NCBI GenBank assembly: GCA_016872895.1
Contig: VGYT01000006.1
Location: forward strand, 1 to 38,881
Source of the DNA: Planctomycetota bacterium
Lineage (GTDB): Bacteria; Planctomycetota; Phycisphaerae; FEN-1346
DNA length: 38,881 nucleotides
Direction of reading: 5' to 3'
Shown here: piece after piece, positions 1 through 6,928 of the stretch
How positions within the stretch are numbered: position 1 is the first letter of the stretch
Layout: the number at the start of each line of letters is the position of its first letter
Notes under the pieces: generated by a model
The model's database searches: none
Told to the model about the DNA's origin: nothing
Seen by the model: only the letters and a program-made list of their open reading frames with translations
Position numbers and translations under genes: made by a program

Positions 1-44
1 TGCCGCTCTTCGATTGTCAACCGAACCACATATCGCTTGTTCAT
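1..44 (-). CDS. 5' end of a probable IS630-family transposase/helix-turn-helix gene (partial)
   Basis: Only the first 14 codons are inside the window. They read MNKRYVVRLTIEER from an ATG at 44, and the gene runs off the left edge. A clear ribosome binding site (GGGGAGG) lies 6-7 bases upstream of the ATG on the minus strand. The opening residues resemble the N-terminus of IS630-type transposases and their HTH leader proteins, which commonly start MNKRYxVxLTxEER. That family assignment is from memory and rests on 14 residues. An imperfect inverted repeat, GTGTGA at 73-78 and TCACAC at 90-95, lies upstream and could be part of the element end or an operator. It could be a solo fragment rather than a complete element. 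Confidence 0.5.
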   Translation of the reverse strand, partial: MNKRYVVRLTIEER

Positions 45-125
45 GCCGATCCTCCCCGGTATCCTGACCCCCGTGTGAGAATCGGCTATTCACACAAACT
101 AACAACATCAAAAGACGACGGGTAC

Positions 126-493
126 TAGCCACGGGCGCAAGCACCGCCCCGGCAGGGGCGGACTGAATGCAGCCACGGGCGCCAGCCCGTGGAGACGAAG
201 GGGGCGCCAGGTCCTTTATTCCCCCGGCCCAGCCCCGTAGGGGCGACTGGTCCACGGTTCAATCGCCCCTGACGGGGCTCAAAAGAACACAAGGCGGCGC
301 CGACGTTTTCCCACGGGCTTGCGCCCCTGGCTACAGTTCAATCGGGCCTGCGGCCCTGACGGGGAGCGGGCCGGCTGCCTGACGCCGCGCTTCGGATAAA
401 CTCCGTCGGCCTCGCTTAGCCCCCGCCGCAAGGCGGGGGGCGGCAGGCGGCCGGCGCTCGGCGACGCGGCGAACCCCCTGCTTACGCAGGGGG
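126..493. repeat. Cluster of different small palindromic (REP-like) repeats
   Basis: At least five short hairpin units lie side by side. CGCCCC/GGGGCG is at 145-150/155-160. CCACGGGC/GCCCGTGG is at 173-180/185-192, with related units at 126-142 and, inverted, at 311-333. AGCCCCGTAGGGGCGA at 231-246 has a near-identical inverted partner at 263-279. CCCCCGCC/GGCGGGGG with a GCAA loop is at 420-439. CCCCCTGC/GCAGGGGG with a TTAC loop is at 474-493. The best units have 8-bp perfect stems and 4-nt loops. I see no believable gene in 45-553; open frames here are only those expected from high GC. Confidence 0.75.
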
Positions 494-553
494 CTAGTGA
501 GGGCGACTCGGCGCGAGTAACTGAGGCCTGCCAAAAAAAATCGGCCGGGCAAC

Positions 554-582
554 TTGACGCGGGGGATTTTCTGGTGTATATT
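554..582 (+). promoter_or_regulatory. Sigma70-like promoter ahead of the leader RNA and PEP-CTERM gene
   Basis: TTGACG at 554-559 and TATATT at 577-582 are separated by exactly 17 bases. This is close to the sigma70 consensus and stands out in GC-rich surroundings. Transcription would start near 589. Calling it a promoter is inference from the boxes and the spacing. Confidence 0.65.
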
Positions 583-588
583 ATCGGC

Positions 589-694
589 ACAAGGGTTGGC
601 GCGGCATGCAGTCCGGCCGCGCGGGAGTAGGTCAGTACAACTCGGTCTTCACGCCGGGGGAGATCGGCTGACGAAGCCGGTTTCCCCCTTTTTG
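589..694 (+). ncRNA. Putative structured leader RNA or small RNA of about 105 nt
   Basis: This stretch is bounded by the promoter at 554-582 and an intrinsic-terminator hairpin ending at about 694. Near its 5' end it forms a perfect 7-bp stem (599-605 with 616-622), and the terminator stem follows at 656-688. It has no convincing reading frame. It could be an independent small RNA. It could also be a 5' leader in which the terminator acts as an attenuator for the PEP-CTERM gene starting at 775. I do not recognise it as a known RNA family; I compared it by eye with SRP, 6S and c-di-GMP riboswitch patterns and found no match. Confidence 0.45.
656..694 (+). terminator. Intrinsic terminator or attenuator
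   Basis: GGGGGAGATCGGCT (656-669) pairs with AGCCGGTTTCCCCC (675-688) across a 5-nt loop. That gives 14 pairs including two G-U wobbles, followed directly by a T-rich tail at 689-697. It sits 80 bases before the PEP-CTERM start codon, so reading into that gene would require read-through or antitermination. Confidence 0.65.
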
Positions 695-774
695 TTTGTT
701 GCGTGGGGGGCCGCTGCGGGGCGGCCGTAGTCGCTGTGATAAGTCGGGCGGAGGGCGGATAAGGACGGACGACC

Positions 775-1521
775 GTGAAGCAAGCCCACATGTTGCTGCG
801 CGCCGCGGCGGTCTTGGCGTGCGCGTTTGTTATCGGCGCAGGGCTGGCGCCCGCGGCAGCCCTGGCGAATACGCCTCTTGTTTCGCCGGCTGCGCCCATA
901 GCCACGAGCGACTGGCGGTGCCATCCCGACCCCAGCCTGAATCTTATGGGCGCCGGTTTCAACGTCTTCACGGACGCCGCAATGCCGGCCGATTGGAGCC
1001 TGCTGGCGTCGCTCGCGGGCACTCCCGGCATGGGGACGATGTTTGTAACCATAAACTCGCAGGTGTGGCAGCACGCCGACGGGCATCTCTTGTTCGCCTA
1101 CCAGGTCGTGAACGGGAACGACGCCAAGGTCCGCCGCGGGAACGTTGTGGGGCACGGCTCGGAGTTCAGCGTAATAGATTCGGGCATACTGGATTACGGC
1201 GGCGACCTCGCCTACGATGCAGGCGACATCCTCTGGCTGGCCAGGACCGACGGCACTGCGCCGCAACTGGCGTTTGCTTTTGAGGGCGTGAACGGGAACT
1301 ACCAGATAGTTGAGCGGCTGCTGGAGAAGGGTCAGACGTCTTCATGGTTCTACGTGGAGACGGATGCGACGGTGTACAGCACAGCCGGGGCCACCGTGCA
1401 GGACAGCGGTCGCAGCGGCGACCGCATTCCGGTTCTCGTGCCCGCGCCTGAGCCGGCGACCGTGCTCTTGCTTGCAGCGGGAGCGGTCACAGCGCTTGTG
1501 CTGCGTCGGCGCGGCCGATGA
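775..1521 (+). CDS. PEP-CTERM sorting-domain surface protein
   Basis: This is a 248-residue secreted protein. It has a Sec signal peptide (about residues 1-32, hydrophobic core LLRAAAVLACAFVIGAGLAP), a middle part of about 180 residues that I do not recognise, and a C-terminal exosortase signal. That signal has the three classic parts: a PAPEPAT motif, a hydrophobic helix and a basic RRRGR tail. Such proteins are recognised by exosortase, cleaved at the PEP motif and transferred to the cell surface or EPS layer. The matching exosortase lies 5.4 kb downstream. The start is GTG at 775 with AAGGA upstream; ATG at 790 is an alternative. A terminator-like hairpin at 656-694 precedes the gene. Confidence 0.85.
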   Translation: MKQAHMLLRAAAVLACAFVIGAGLAPAAALANTPLVSPAAPIATSDWRCHPDPSLNLMGAGFNVFTDAAMPADWSLLASLAGTPGMGTMFVTINSQVWQHADGHLLFAYQVVNGNDAKVRRGNVVGHGSEFSVIDSGILDYGGDLAYDAGDILWLARTDGTAPQLAFAFEGVNGNYQIVERLLEKGQTSSWFYVETDATVYSTAGATVQDSGRSGDRIPVLVPAPEPATVLLLAAGAVTALVLRRRGR

Positions 1522-1713
1522 GTTCCCGGGCGGCTGCAAGAGAATCGCCTCGGCGGGCGGCCGGCGCGTAGCCAGGCCGCTCGCTGTGCTTCTTGGAAGA
1601 CGCCACGGGCGATGTCCCCATGCCGTGGGGCTTTCCGTCGAGCCTTTCCGTCGTCCGTTATCGCTGCCGCCATCCGGCCTGAAGCGCCCACCGGCGGGAA
1701 CCGGCACCTGACT
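1522..1713. other. Intergenic stretch without a recognisable gene
   Basis: The region from 1522 to 2164 between the PEP-CTERM gene and the EPS operon has no convincing coding frame. The 1522-1713 part holds only short inverted repeats, such as CCCCA/TGGGG around 1617-1630, which might end transcription of the PEP-CTERM gene. The rest holds the 33-bp array (1714-1805), a short hairpin near 1822-1840, the operon promoter (1946-1973) and its leader. Confidence 0.5.
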
Positions 1714-1805
1714 GCACCGCTCCTTTACGGTCGCGGCACGGCAAGTGCACCGCTCCCTTACGGTCGCGGCACGGCAACGGCACCGCTCCCTTACGGTCGC
1801 GGCAC
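1714..1805 (+). repeat. 33-bp tandem repeat array, three copies
   Basis: Three copies of a unit starting GCACCGCTCCCTTACGGTCG begin at 1714, 1747 and 1780. The period is exactly 33 bases and copy 1 differs by one base in the core. The last copy is partial, about 26 bases. There are no unique spacers, so this is not a CRISPR array. The core CCGCTCCCTTACGGTCGCG recurs as an inverted pair at 18035-18053 and 18077-18095, so it is a dispersed family. Confidence 0.85.
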
Positions 1806-1945
1806 TGATGAGGAGCGACGCCGGCATGCCCGGCGTTGACGGTTTTCGGCAGGTGCGGCCGTTTTTGGAAACTTGTGGCGGCTATGATGCCGATAATAAC
1901 AGTGCCGAGGTTGCCTTTGTGCATCATCGGCAGGGGGCGGCATGT

Positions 1946-1973
1946 TTGCATTTGCCCGAATCTGCCGTATAAT
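1946..1973 (+). promoter_or_regulatory. Promoter of the EPS/exosortase operon
   Basis: TTGCAT at 1946-1951 and a perfect TATAAT at 1968-1973 are 16 bases apart. Transcription would start near 1980, giving a leader of about 185 nt before the export lipoprotein. The leader is GC-rich and can fold, but I could not assign it to a known riboswitch. Confidence 0.6.
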
Positions 1974-2164
1974 ACTCGGCGATGGCAGGCATGGCCGGGC
2001 GTGCGTCCGCGACCGTCAGGGCCGGACCGGGGTTCTGGCGCGTTGCCGTGCAACCGTAGGGCAGGAATCCGTGGAACCGCGATGACTGCCGACCGCCGCG
2101 GCGGGCAAAGGACCGCCGGCGCGGCAAGACCCAGCCGCGCGTTACGGTCCGGGGGATGCCGATA

Positions 2165-3019
2165 ATGATAAAACCAGGCAGACTGGCCGCTGTGGTGGCG
2201 GTTCAGGTGGGTTGTGCCTTGCTGCTGGGCTGCGGCAGCAGTGCGGAACGCCTGAGGGCGTTCCTTCAGCAGCCGCGGTCTCCCGTGTCGGCGACCGAGT
2301 ACCGCGTCCTGCCGCCCGACATCCTCACGATCTCGTCTCTGCACGTGCCGGACATCAACAACGTCACGGAGCGTGTCCGCCCTGACGGCAAGATCAACCT
2401 TCCCCTCATCGGCGAAGTCTACGTGGCCGATCTCACGCCGAAAGAGATCGAGGACGTCCTGAAGAAGGCCGCCCGCGAGTACTACGAGCAGGTCGATGCG
2501 ACCGTCCGCGTCGTGGGCTACAACTCGCAGAAGATATACGTGTTCGGCCAGGTGGGCCGCCCGGGACCGATCCCGTGGACGGGGTGCGACACGCTGCTCG
2601 ACGTGCTGGCCCAGGTCCAGCCGACCACGCTGTCCTGGCCGGAGAAGATCAGCGTGGTCCGCGGCAAGCCGCCGCAGCAGGGCGGGTACTTGCCTTCTAA
2701 GAAGCGAGATAAGAAGAAGGAACCGGCCGCGGAGCCGGGAAAGCCGCCCGAGGAAGGCGGCGGTCAGGAGGTGTGGAAGGCCGAGGCCAAGCAAGCCATC
2801 ATGCAAGTCAACATGATGAAAATGGTGGAAAAGGGGGACCTGTCTCAGAACGTCCTCTTGCGACCGAACGACGTTGTTTACGTGCCGCCGAACCCGCTCG
2901 CGGCGATCGGGTTGGCGATCCAGCAGATCCTTATGCCTATTCGTCCGGCGGCTGAGACGGTTACCACGCCAGCCTACGCCGCGCGGGCGGTCACCTACGG
3001 GGCGGCAGGGGTGCCCTAA
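2165..3019 (+). CDS. Polysaccharide export outer-membrane lipoprotein (Wza/XrtA-system type)
   Basis: A 284-residue lipoprotein that would form the outer-membrane channel for the exopolysaccharide. A signal peptide ends in a lipobox (LLGC, Cys23). A poly-export domain starts near residue 45 (EYRVLPPDILTISS) and includes the typical VRPDGKINLPLIGEVYVADLT stretch in part. An SLBB-like segment (YVFGQVGRPGPIPW) starts near residue 119. A charged Lys/Glu/Pro-rich insertion follows at about 178-205, before the end of the domain (NVLLRPNDVVYVPPN). The start at 2165 is preferred because GGGGGA lies 8 bases upstream; an in-frame ATG at 2156 lacks that spacing. It is the first gene of the operon, and the chain-length determinant follows after 17 bases. 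Confidence 0.88.
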   Translation: MIKPGRLAAVVAVQVGCALLLGCGSSAERLRAFLQQPRSPVSATEYRVLPPDILTISSLHVPDINNVTERVRPDGKINLPLIGEVYVADLTPKEIEDVLKKAAREYYEQVDATVRVVGYNSQKIYVFGQVGRPGPIPWTGCDTLLDVLAQVQPTTLSWPEKISVVRGKPPQQGGYLPSKKRDKKKEPAAEPGKPPEEGGGQEVWKAEAKQAIMQVNMMKMVEKGDLSQNVLLRPNDVVYVPPNPLAAIGLAIQQILMPIRPAAETVTTPAYAARAVTYGAAGVP

Positions 3020-3036
3020 CCACTGCGAGACGAACC

Positions 3037-5103
3037 GTGCCTGAGAAGACCCAGAAAACGCTTCGGGATTTCCTGCGGATCGTGTTCCGCCGCCGGTATC
3101 TGTTCATCGTCGGCATCGCCGTCTTTGCCTTCGGCACCCTGGTGGGTGCCTGCTGGTGGCCCCTGAAGTACACGGGCATGGCGAAGTTTGAGCGCCGCGC
3201 CGACCCTGCCTCCGAGGACATCACTCGCGGCAAGAGCGAGTCGTTTGACTCGCTCAAACTGACCCTCCAGCACGAACTGGCGGGTTTGAACGCCGTCGAG
3301 CGGGCCGTTGGCGACCTGGAGAAGCGCGGGCTGTTCAGGGAGATGGGCCTGGACGCCCCCTTGCCGCGAGGCCCGGACGGCAGACTCGCGGCCGACGGGG
3401 TGAGGGCCAAACAGGAACTCGTCACCGCTTTGCAGGCGGCGCTCAAGGTCAACTTCGAGGTGCGTTCCGACCAGGTGGACCTCGTTTCGGTGACGTTCAC
3501 GCACCCCGACCCGCGCCTGGCCCAGGAGATGCCCAACACCCTCGTCACCAACTACATCAACCGCATCAGCGAGCAAATCATCACGAACCTGACGGCCAGC
3601 CGCGACTTCCTCCAGTCGAAGGTCACGGACGCCACGACCCGTCATACGGAAATCGTCCAGAGAAAGACCGACTTCGAGGTGAAGAACGCCGGCATGCTGC
3701 CGGACAACCCCGGTGCGCTTTACGACCAGATTCAGCGCGTCAGCAGCGACATCGACACGGTCCGCCGCCAGCAGACCGTTGCAAAGCAGAGGCTCGAACG
3801 TCTTCAGGCGGTGACGGGTGGCGAGAAGCCTGCGGACAGCGCCGCAGCGCCGCCCAAGACGGAAGGCGGTACGGCTGCCCCGCCTGCCGCTTCTGCGGCG
3901 GGCGCGCCGGCTGCTGTTGCGGCTGCCCCGCTGGCCGCTCCTGCGGCGGCCCCACCGGCGACCGAAGTCGGTGTGACTCCTTCTGTGACTGAAGGCGCGG
4001 CAGCCCCGCCCACGACGGAAGGCGGTGCGGCTCCGCCCAAGAAGGAAGGCGCCCCGGCGGCAGCGCCCCAGGAGAAGAGCAGCCTGAGTGCCAAGGTGTC
4101 GCCGCCTGCCGACCTGACCGCGGGCCTGACGCCCGACCAGATCATCAAGGTGCCGAACCCCGAGTTTTCTCGCGTGGAGGAAGAACTCAGGCAGGCCAAG
4201 CGGGCGCTGTCCGATGCGCAGGTGCTGTCGTACATGACCGACAAACATCCCACGGTCGTCGCGCTGAAGAAGAAGGTCGCCGAACTGGAGACCCGCTTTC
4301 AGCAAACCCCGCGGTTCGTCAACCAGGAGGTCTATGTTACAAGGACGCCCGTGGTCGTTGATGAGGAGGGCCTGCGGGAAAGGCAGTTGCGCGAGGAGCA
4401 GCGGCAGAGAGACCTGCAACTGCGCGACGCGCTGCTGCGCATGGACATGGCCGGCATCCAGGCGGAAATCGAGAGCACAACCAATGAAATGGAACGCCTT
4501 CAGAACCGCCTCGCCAAACTCCAGGAAATGATGATGGGGTTCGGCCCTGTCAGGCAGGAATACGTCCAGATCCTCAAGGAGGTCGAGGACCAGCAGGCGG
4601 AAGTGGACCGCTGGCAGAAACGCCTGACGGAGGTGCAGATGGCCCTCGCGGCCGAGGCCGCCAAACGCCGCACCCACCTGAACCAGGTCGAACTGGCCCA
4701 GGAACAGTTCCAGCCGTCTTCTCCGAAACTGCTGTACGTGCTGGCCTTCGCGCTTGTCGGGGCGCTCGGTTTTGGCGGAGGCCTTGTGTTCTTGGCCGAC
4801 ATGATGGACCGCTCCATCGCAACGACCGAGGAGGCCGTACGGCACTTCAATATGCCCGTGTACGGCGTCGTGGGTGAGATCGTGACGCCTCGCGAGCGCA
4901 CGCGGAAGAAAGTGCTTCGCTGGGTCCTGGGGCCGGTCGGGTTCGTTGTCGCCGTGCTCCTTGTCGGGGCGGCGGCCCTGAACATCGTCCTGTGGCTCCA
5001 GTCGCGCAGCGAGTACGACGAATGGAGGGCCGCCCCGGTGACCTTCGTCTGCAACCAGGCCGCCGAGGTGGTGGACGGCCTCAAGAACAAACTGCGGGGG
5101 TGA
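3037..5103 (+). CDS. Chain-length determinant / polysaccharide co-polymerase (Wzz/GumC-like)
   Basis: A 688-residue inner-membrane protein that would set polymer length and link synthesis to the export channel. A transmembrane helix at about residues 22-42 is followed by the Wzz domain and long coiled-coil stretches (about 190-260 and 360-550). A second helix lies near 565-590 and a third near 629-653. A kinase domain is absent; the kinase is a separate gene downstream. Residues 269-348 form an Ala/Pro-rich linker of degenerate repeats built on APPxTEGG, unusual for the family and probably a flexible periplasmic spacer. The start is GTG with only a weak upstream GAG-type site. The next gene begins 9 bases after the stop. 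Confidence 0.85.
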   Translation: MPEKTQKTLRDFLRIVFRRRYLFIVGIAVFAFGTLVGACWWPLKYTGMAKFERRADPASEDITRGKSESFDSLKLTLQHELAGLNAVERAVGDLEKRGLFREMGLDAPLPRGPDGRLAADGVRAKQELVTALQAALKVNFEVRSDQVDLVSVTFTHPDPRLAQEMPNTLVTNYINRISEQIITNLTASRDFLQSKVTDATTRHTEIVQRKTDFEVKNAGMLPDNPGALYDQIQRVSSDIDTVRRQQTVAKQRLERLQAVTGGEKPADSAAAPPKTEGGTAAPPAASAAGAPAAVAAAPLAAPAAAPPATEVGVTPSVTEGAAAPPTTEGGAAPPKKEGAPAAAPQEKSSLSAKVSPPADLTAGLTPDQIIKVPNPEFSRVEEELRQAKRALSDAQVLSYMTDKHPTVVALKKKVAELETRFQQTPRFVNQEVYVTRTPVVVDEEGLRERQLREEQRQRDLQLRDALLRMDMAGIQAEIESTTNEMERLQNRLAKLQEMMMGFGPVRQEYVQILKEVEDQQAEVDRWQKRLTEVQMALAAEAAKRRTHLNQVELAQEQFQPSSPKLLYVLAFALVGALGFGGGLVFLADMMDRSIATTEEAVRHFNMPVYGVVGEIVTPRERTRKKVLRWVLGPVGFVVAVLLVGAAALNIVLWLQSRSEYDEWRAAPVTFVCNQAAEVVDGLKNKLRG

Positions 5104-5112
5104 TGCCGGCCA

Positions 5113-5976
5113 ATGTATCTGAAATTCTACAAACTGCGGGAGTTCCCGTTCGCCATCACGTGCGACGAGCGGTTCTTCTACGAAAGCGCCGTCCACACAG
5201 AGGCGCTGGCCAACATGATGTATACCGTCCAGCAGCGCAAGGGCATGGTGCTCGTGACGGGCGAGGTCGGGGCGGGCAAGACGTTCGTCGGGAACATGCT
5301 CGGCGCACGACTGGGTCCCGGCTGCCAGACCGCGATGATGAATAATCCCCCGCAGTCCGGCAAGCAACTCATCGTCAGCCTTGCCAGGCGAATCGGGATG
5401 AGCGTGCGCGCCTCGGCCGACAAGATCAGTCTTCTGGAAGACCTGGAGCAGCACCTGGCGCGCCTGCACGCGCGCGGCCGCCTGGCAGCCCTGATCATCG
5501 ACGAGGCCCAGGACCTCACGCCCACCAGCCTGGAGGAACTTCGCCTCCTGTGGAACTGGGAACAGAGCGGCCAGCGCCTCATCCAGATCATCCTCATCGG
5601 GCAGCCTGAACTCCGCAAGAGGCTCCTGGAGCCCAAGTGGGAGGCCCTGAGGCAGCGCATCGTCCTCAGTTATCACCTGGGGCACCTCTCCGCCGCAGAC
5701 ACGCCCGCCTACATAGCGCACCGCCTGCGGGTTGCGGCCGATGAGGGGTGCGCGGCCGAGTTCACCATGGCGGCCATGGAAGATATTCACGCGGCCACCG
5801 ACGGCATTCCGCGCCTCATCAACATCCTCTGCGACAACGCCCTGCTGGTCGGGTACGCCAAGGGCGCATCGCCCGTCGACAGGCCGATCATTTCAGAGGT
5901 GTTGCGCGACATGACCTGCTGGGGCCTTCGAACGCCGGAACCGGCGCCGCAGCCGACGGCCCTGGCGAGCGATTAG
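5113..5976 (+). CDS. ExeA-like secretion ATPase of the PEP-CTERM/EPS locus
   Basis: A 287-residue AAA-type ATPase. The opening MYLKFYKLREFPFAITCDERFFYES is typical of the PEP-CTERM-locus ATPase subfamily related to ExeA/GspA. Walker A is at residues 50-57 (GEVGAGKT) and Walker B near 127-133 (LIIDEAQDL). The sensor/arginine region (EALRQRIVLSYHL) is followed by a helical C-terminal lid (GIPRLINILCDNALL). It has no transmembrane segment and would be cytoplasmic or peripheral. In known XrtA-type loci this gene sits among the chain-length, kinase and exosortase genes, as here. Its exact role in EPS assembly is not established. Confidence 0.85.
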   Translation: MYLKFYKLREFPFAITCDERFFYESAVHTEALANMMYTVQQRKGMVLVTGEVGAGKTFVGNMLGARLGPGCQTAMMNNPPQSGKQLIVSLARRIGMSVRASADKISLLEDLEQHLARLHARGRLAALIIDEAQDLTPTSLEELRLLWNWEQSGQRLIQIILIGQPELRKRLLEPKWEALRQRIVLSYHLGHLSAADTPAYIAHRLRVAADEGCAAEFTMAAMEDIHAATDGIPRLINILCDNALLVGYAKGASPVDRPIISEVLRDMTCWGLRTPEPAPQPTALASD

Positions 5977-5985
5977 GAGCAGCGT

Positions 5986-6822
5986 GTGGCAAACGTCTGG
6001 GACGCCATGAAGAAGCACCAGGCCGAGCAGGTCGCGGGGGCCGCGCCGCAGCAGCCGCCCGGGGATGAGGCCCCGGCCGCCGATTCGGGGCAGGGTCGGC
6101 CCCCCGCCGCCGCCCAGGCCGGCGGGCGGACGGCCCTCGGGCAGGTCATTCTGAACGGCTACTCGCCGGCCCTGGTTGCCCATCATGACCGCGGCGGCAG
6201 GGTCACCGAGGAATACCGCGGGCTCCGCACGAACCTGCTTGCACAGTATCCCGACGAGCGATTCTGCCTGGTCGTGACCTCGGCCGAGGTGCGCGAAGGC
6301 AAGACCGTCACGTGCCTGAACCTGGCCCTTGTCCTGGCCGAGCGCCAGGAACGCCGCACGGTCGTCGTGGACTGCGACCTCAGAAAACGCACCGTCGCCG
6401 CCCTGATGAAGGTCAAGAATACGCCGGGCATGGCCGACCTTCTTCGCGGCACGGCCCGGCTGGACGACGTCGCCCAGGCCACCCCCTACCGCAACCTGTT
6501 CGTGGTTCCGGCCGGGCAGGCGGCTAAAGACGAGGTGGGTGAAATCCTCGGCCGCCCGGAACTCGAGGAAATCGTCAACGAGTTGCGCAGGCGCTACGAT
6601 TACGTGCTCTTCGATACCCCGCCGGTCAGCATCGCGTCTGATGCCGGCATGGTGGGCCGGGCCACGCATGAAGCCATCCTCGTCGTCCGCATGAACAAGA
6701 CACATCGGGAATCGGTGGACAGGGCCATACGCCTCCTTCACGCCGCGAACGTCAAGCCGGTCGGCTTGGTCCTGACGCACCAGAAGTACTACATTCCAAA
6801 TTACCTTTACCGCTACTCATGA
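5986..6822 (+). CDS. CpsD/CapB-family tyrosine autokinase (XrtA-associated)
   Basis: A 278-residue bacterial tyrosine kinase that would phosphorylate itself and regulate the Wzz-like partner. The first about 50 residues are Ala/Pro/Gln-rich. The catalytic core follows: EEYRGLRTNL at about 75-84, Walker A AEVREGKT at 100-107, Walker A' VVVDCDLRK at 126-134, and Walker B YVLFDTPP near residue 208. The protein ends with a tyrosine cluster (Tyr268, 269, 273, 275, 277), the usual autophosphorylation tail. The GTG start has AGGAG 6 bases upstream. The adaptor/membrane part is the separate Wzz-like protein two genes upstream, a split arrangement as in Gram-positive CapA/CapB. Confidence 0.88.
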   Translation: MANVWDAMKKHQAEQVAGAAPQQPPGDEAPAADSGQGRPPAAAQAGGRTALGQVILNGYSPALVAHHDRGGRVTEEYRGLRTNLLAQYPDERFCLVVTSAEVREGKTVTCLNLALVLAERQERRTVVVDCDLRKRTVAALMKVKNTPGMADLLRGTARLDDVAQATPYRNLFVVPAGQAAKDEVGEILGRPELEEIVNELRRRYDYVLFDTPPVSIASDAGMVGRATHEAILVVRMNKTHRESVDRAIRLLHAANVKPVGLVLTHQKYYIPNYLYRYS

Positions 6823-6928
6823 GACGTCCGGGCACGAAAGCCGCACCCCGTCAGGGAAAGGCGCCCGCAACCGGGGGAGGGCCGGAAGCCCGCTTCCCGG
6901 GGTCGGCTGCCGCCGTTCAGGACATGCT

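Noticed and set aside
1714-1805. Possible CRISPR array
   Set aside because: The 33-base period is uninterrupted repeat with no unique spacers, and no cas gene is present.
2050-2150. Cobalamin-riboswitch-like look of the EPS leader (GGAATCCGTGGAAC and nearby bases)
   Set aside because: The conserved GCCACTG-type B12 box and the other invariant blocks are missing, and the spacing does not fit.
3016-5790. A 924-codon open frame on the minus strand opposite the Wzz-like and ATPase genes
   Set aside because: It lies wholly antisense to two confidently identified genes, has no recognisable domains, and is rich in His, Arg, Gly and Leu as expected from GC-rich third-position shadows.
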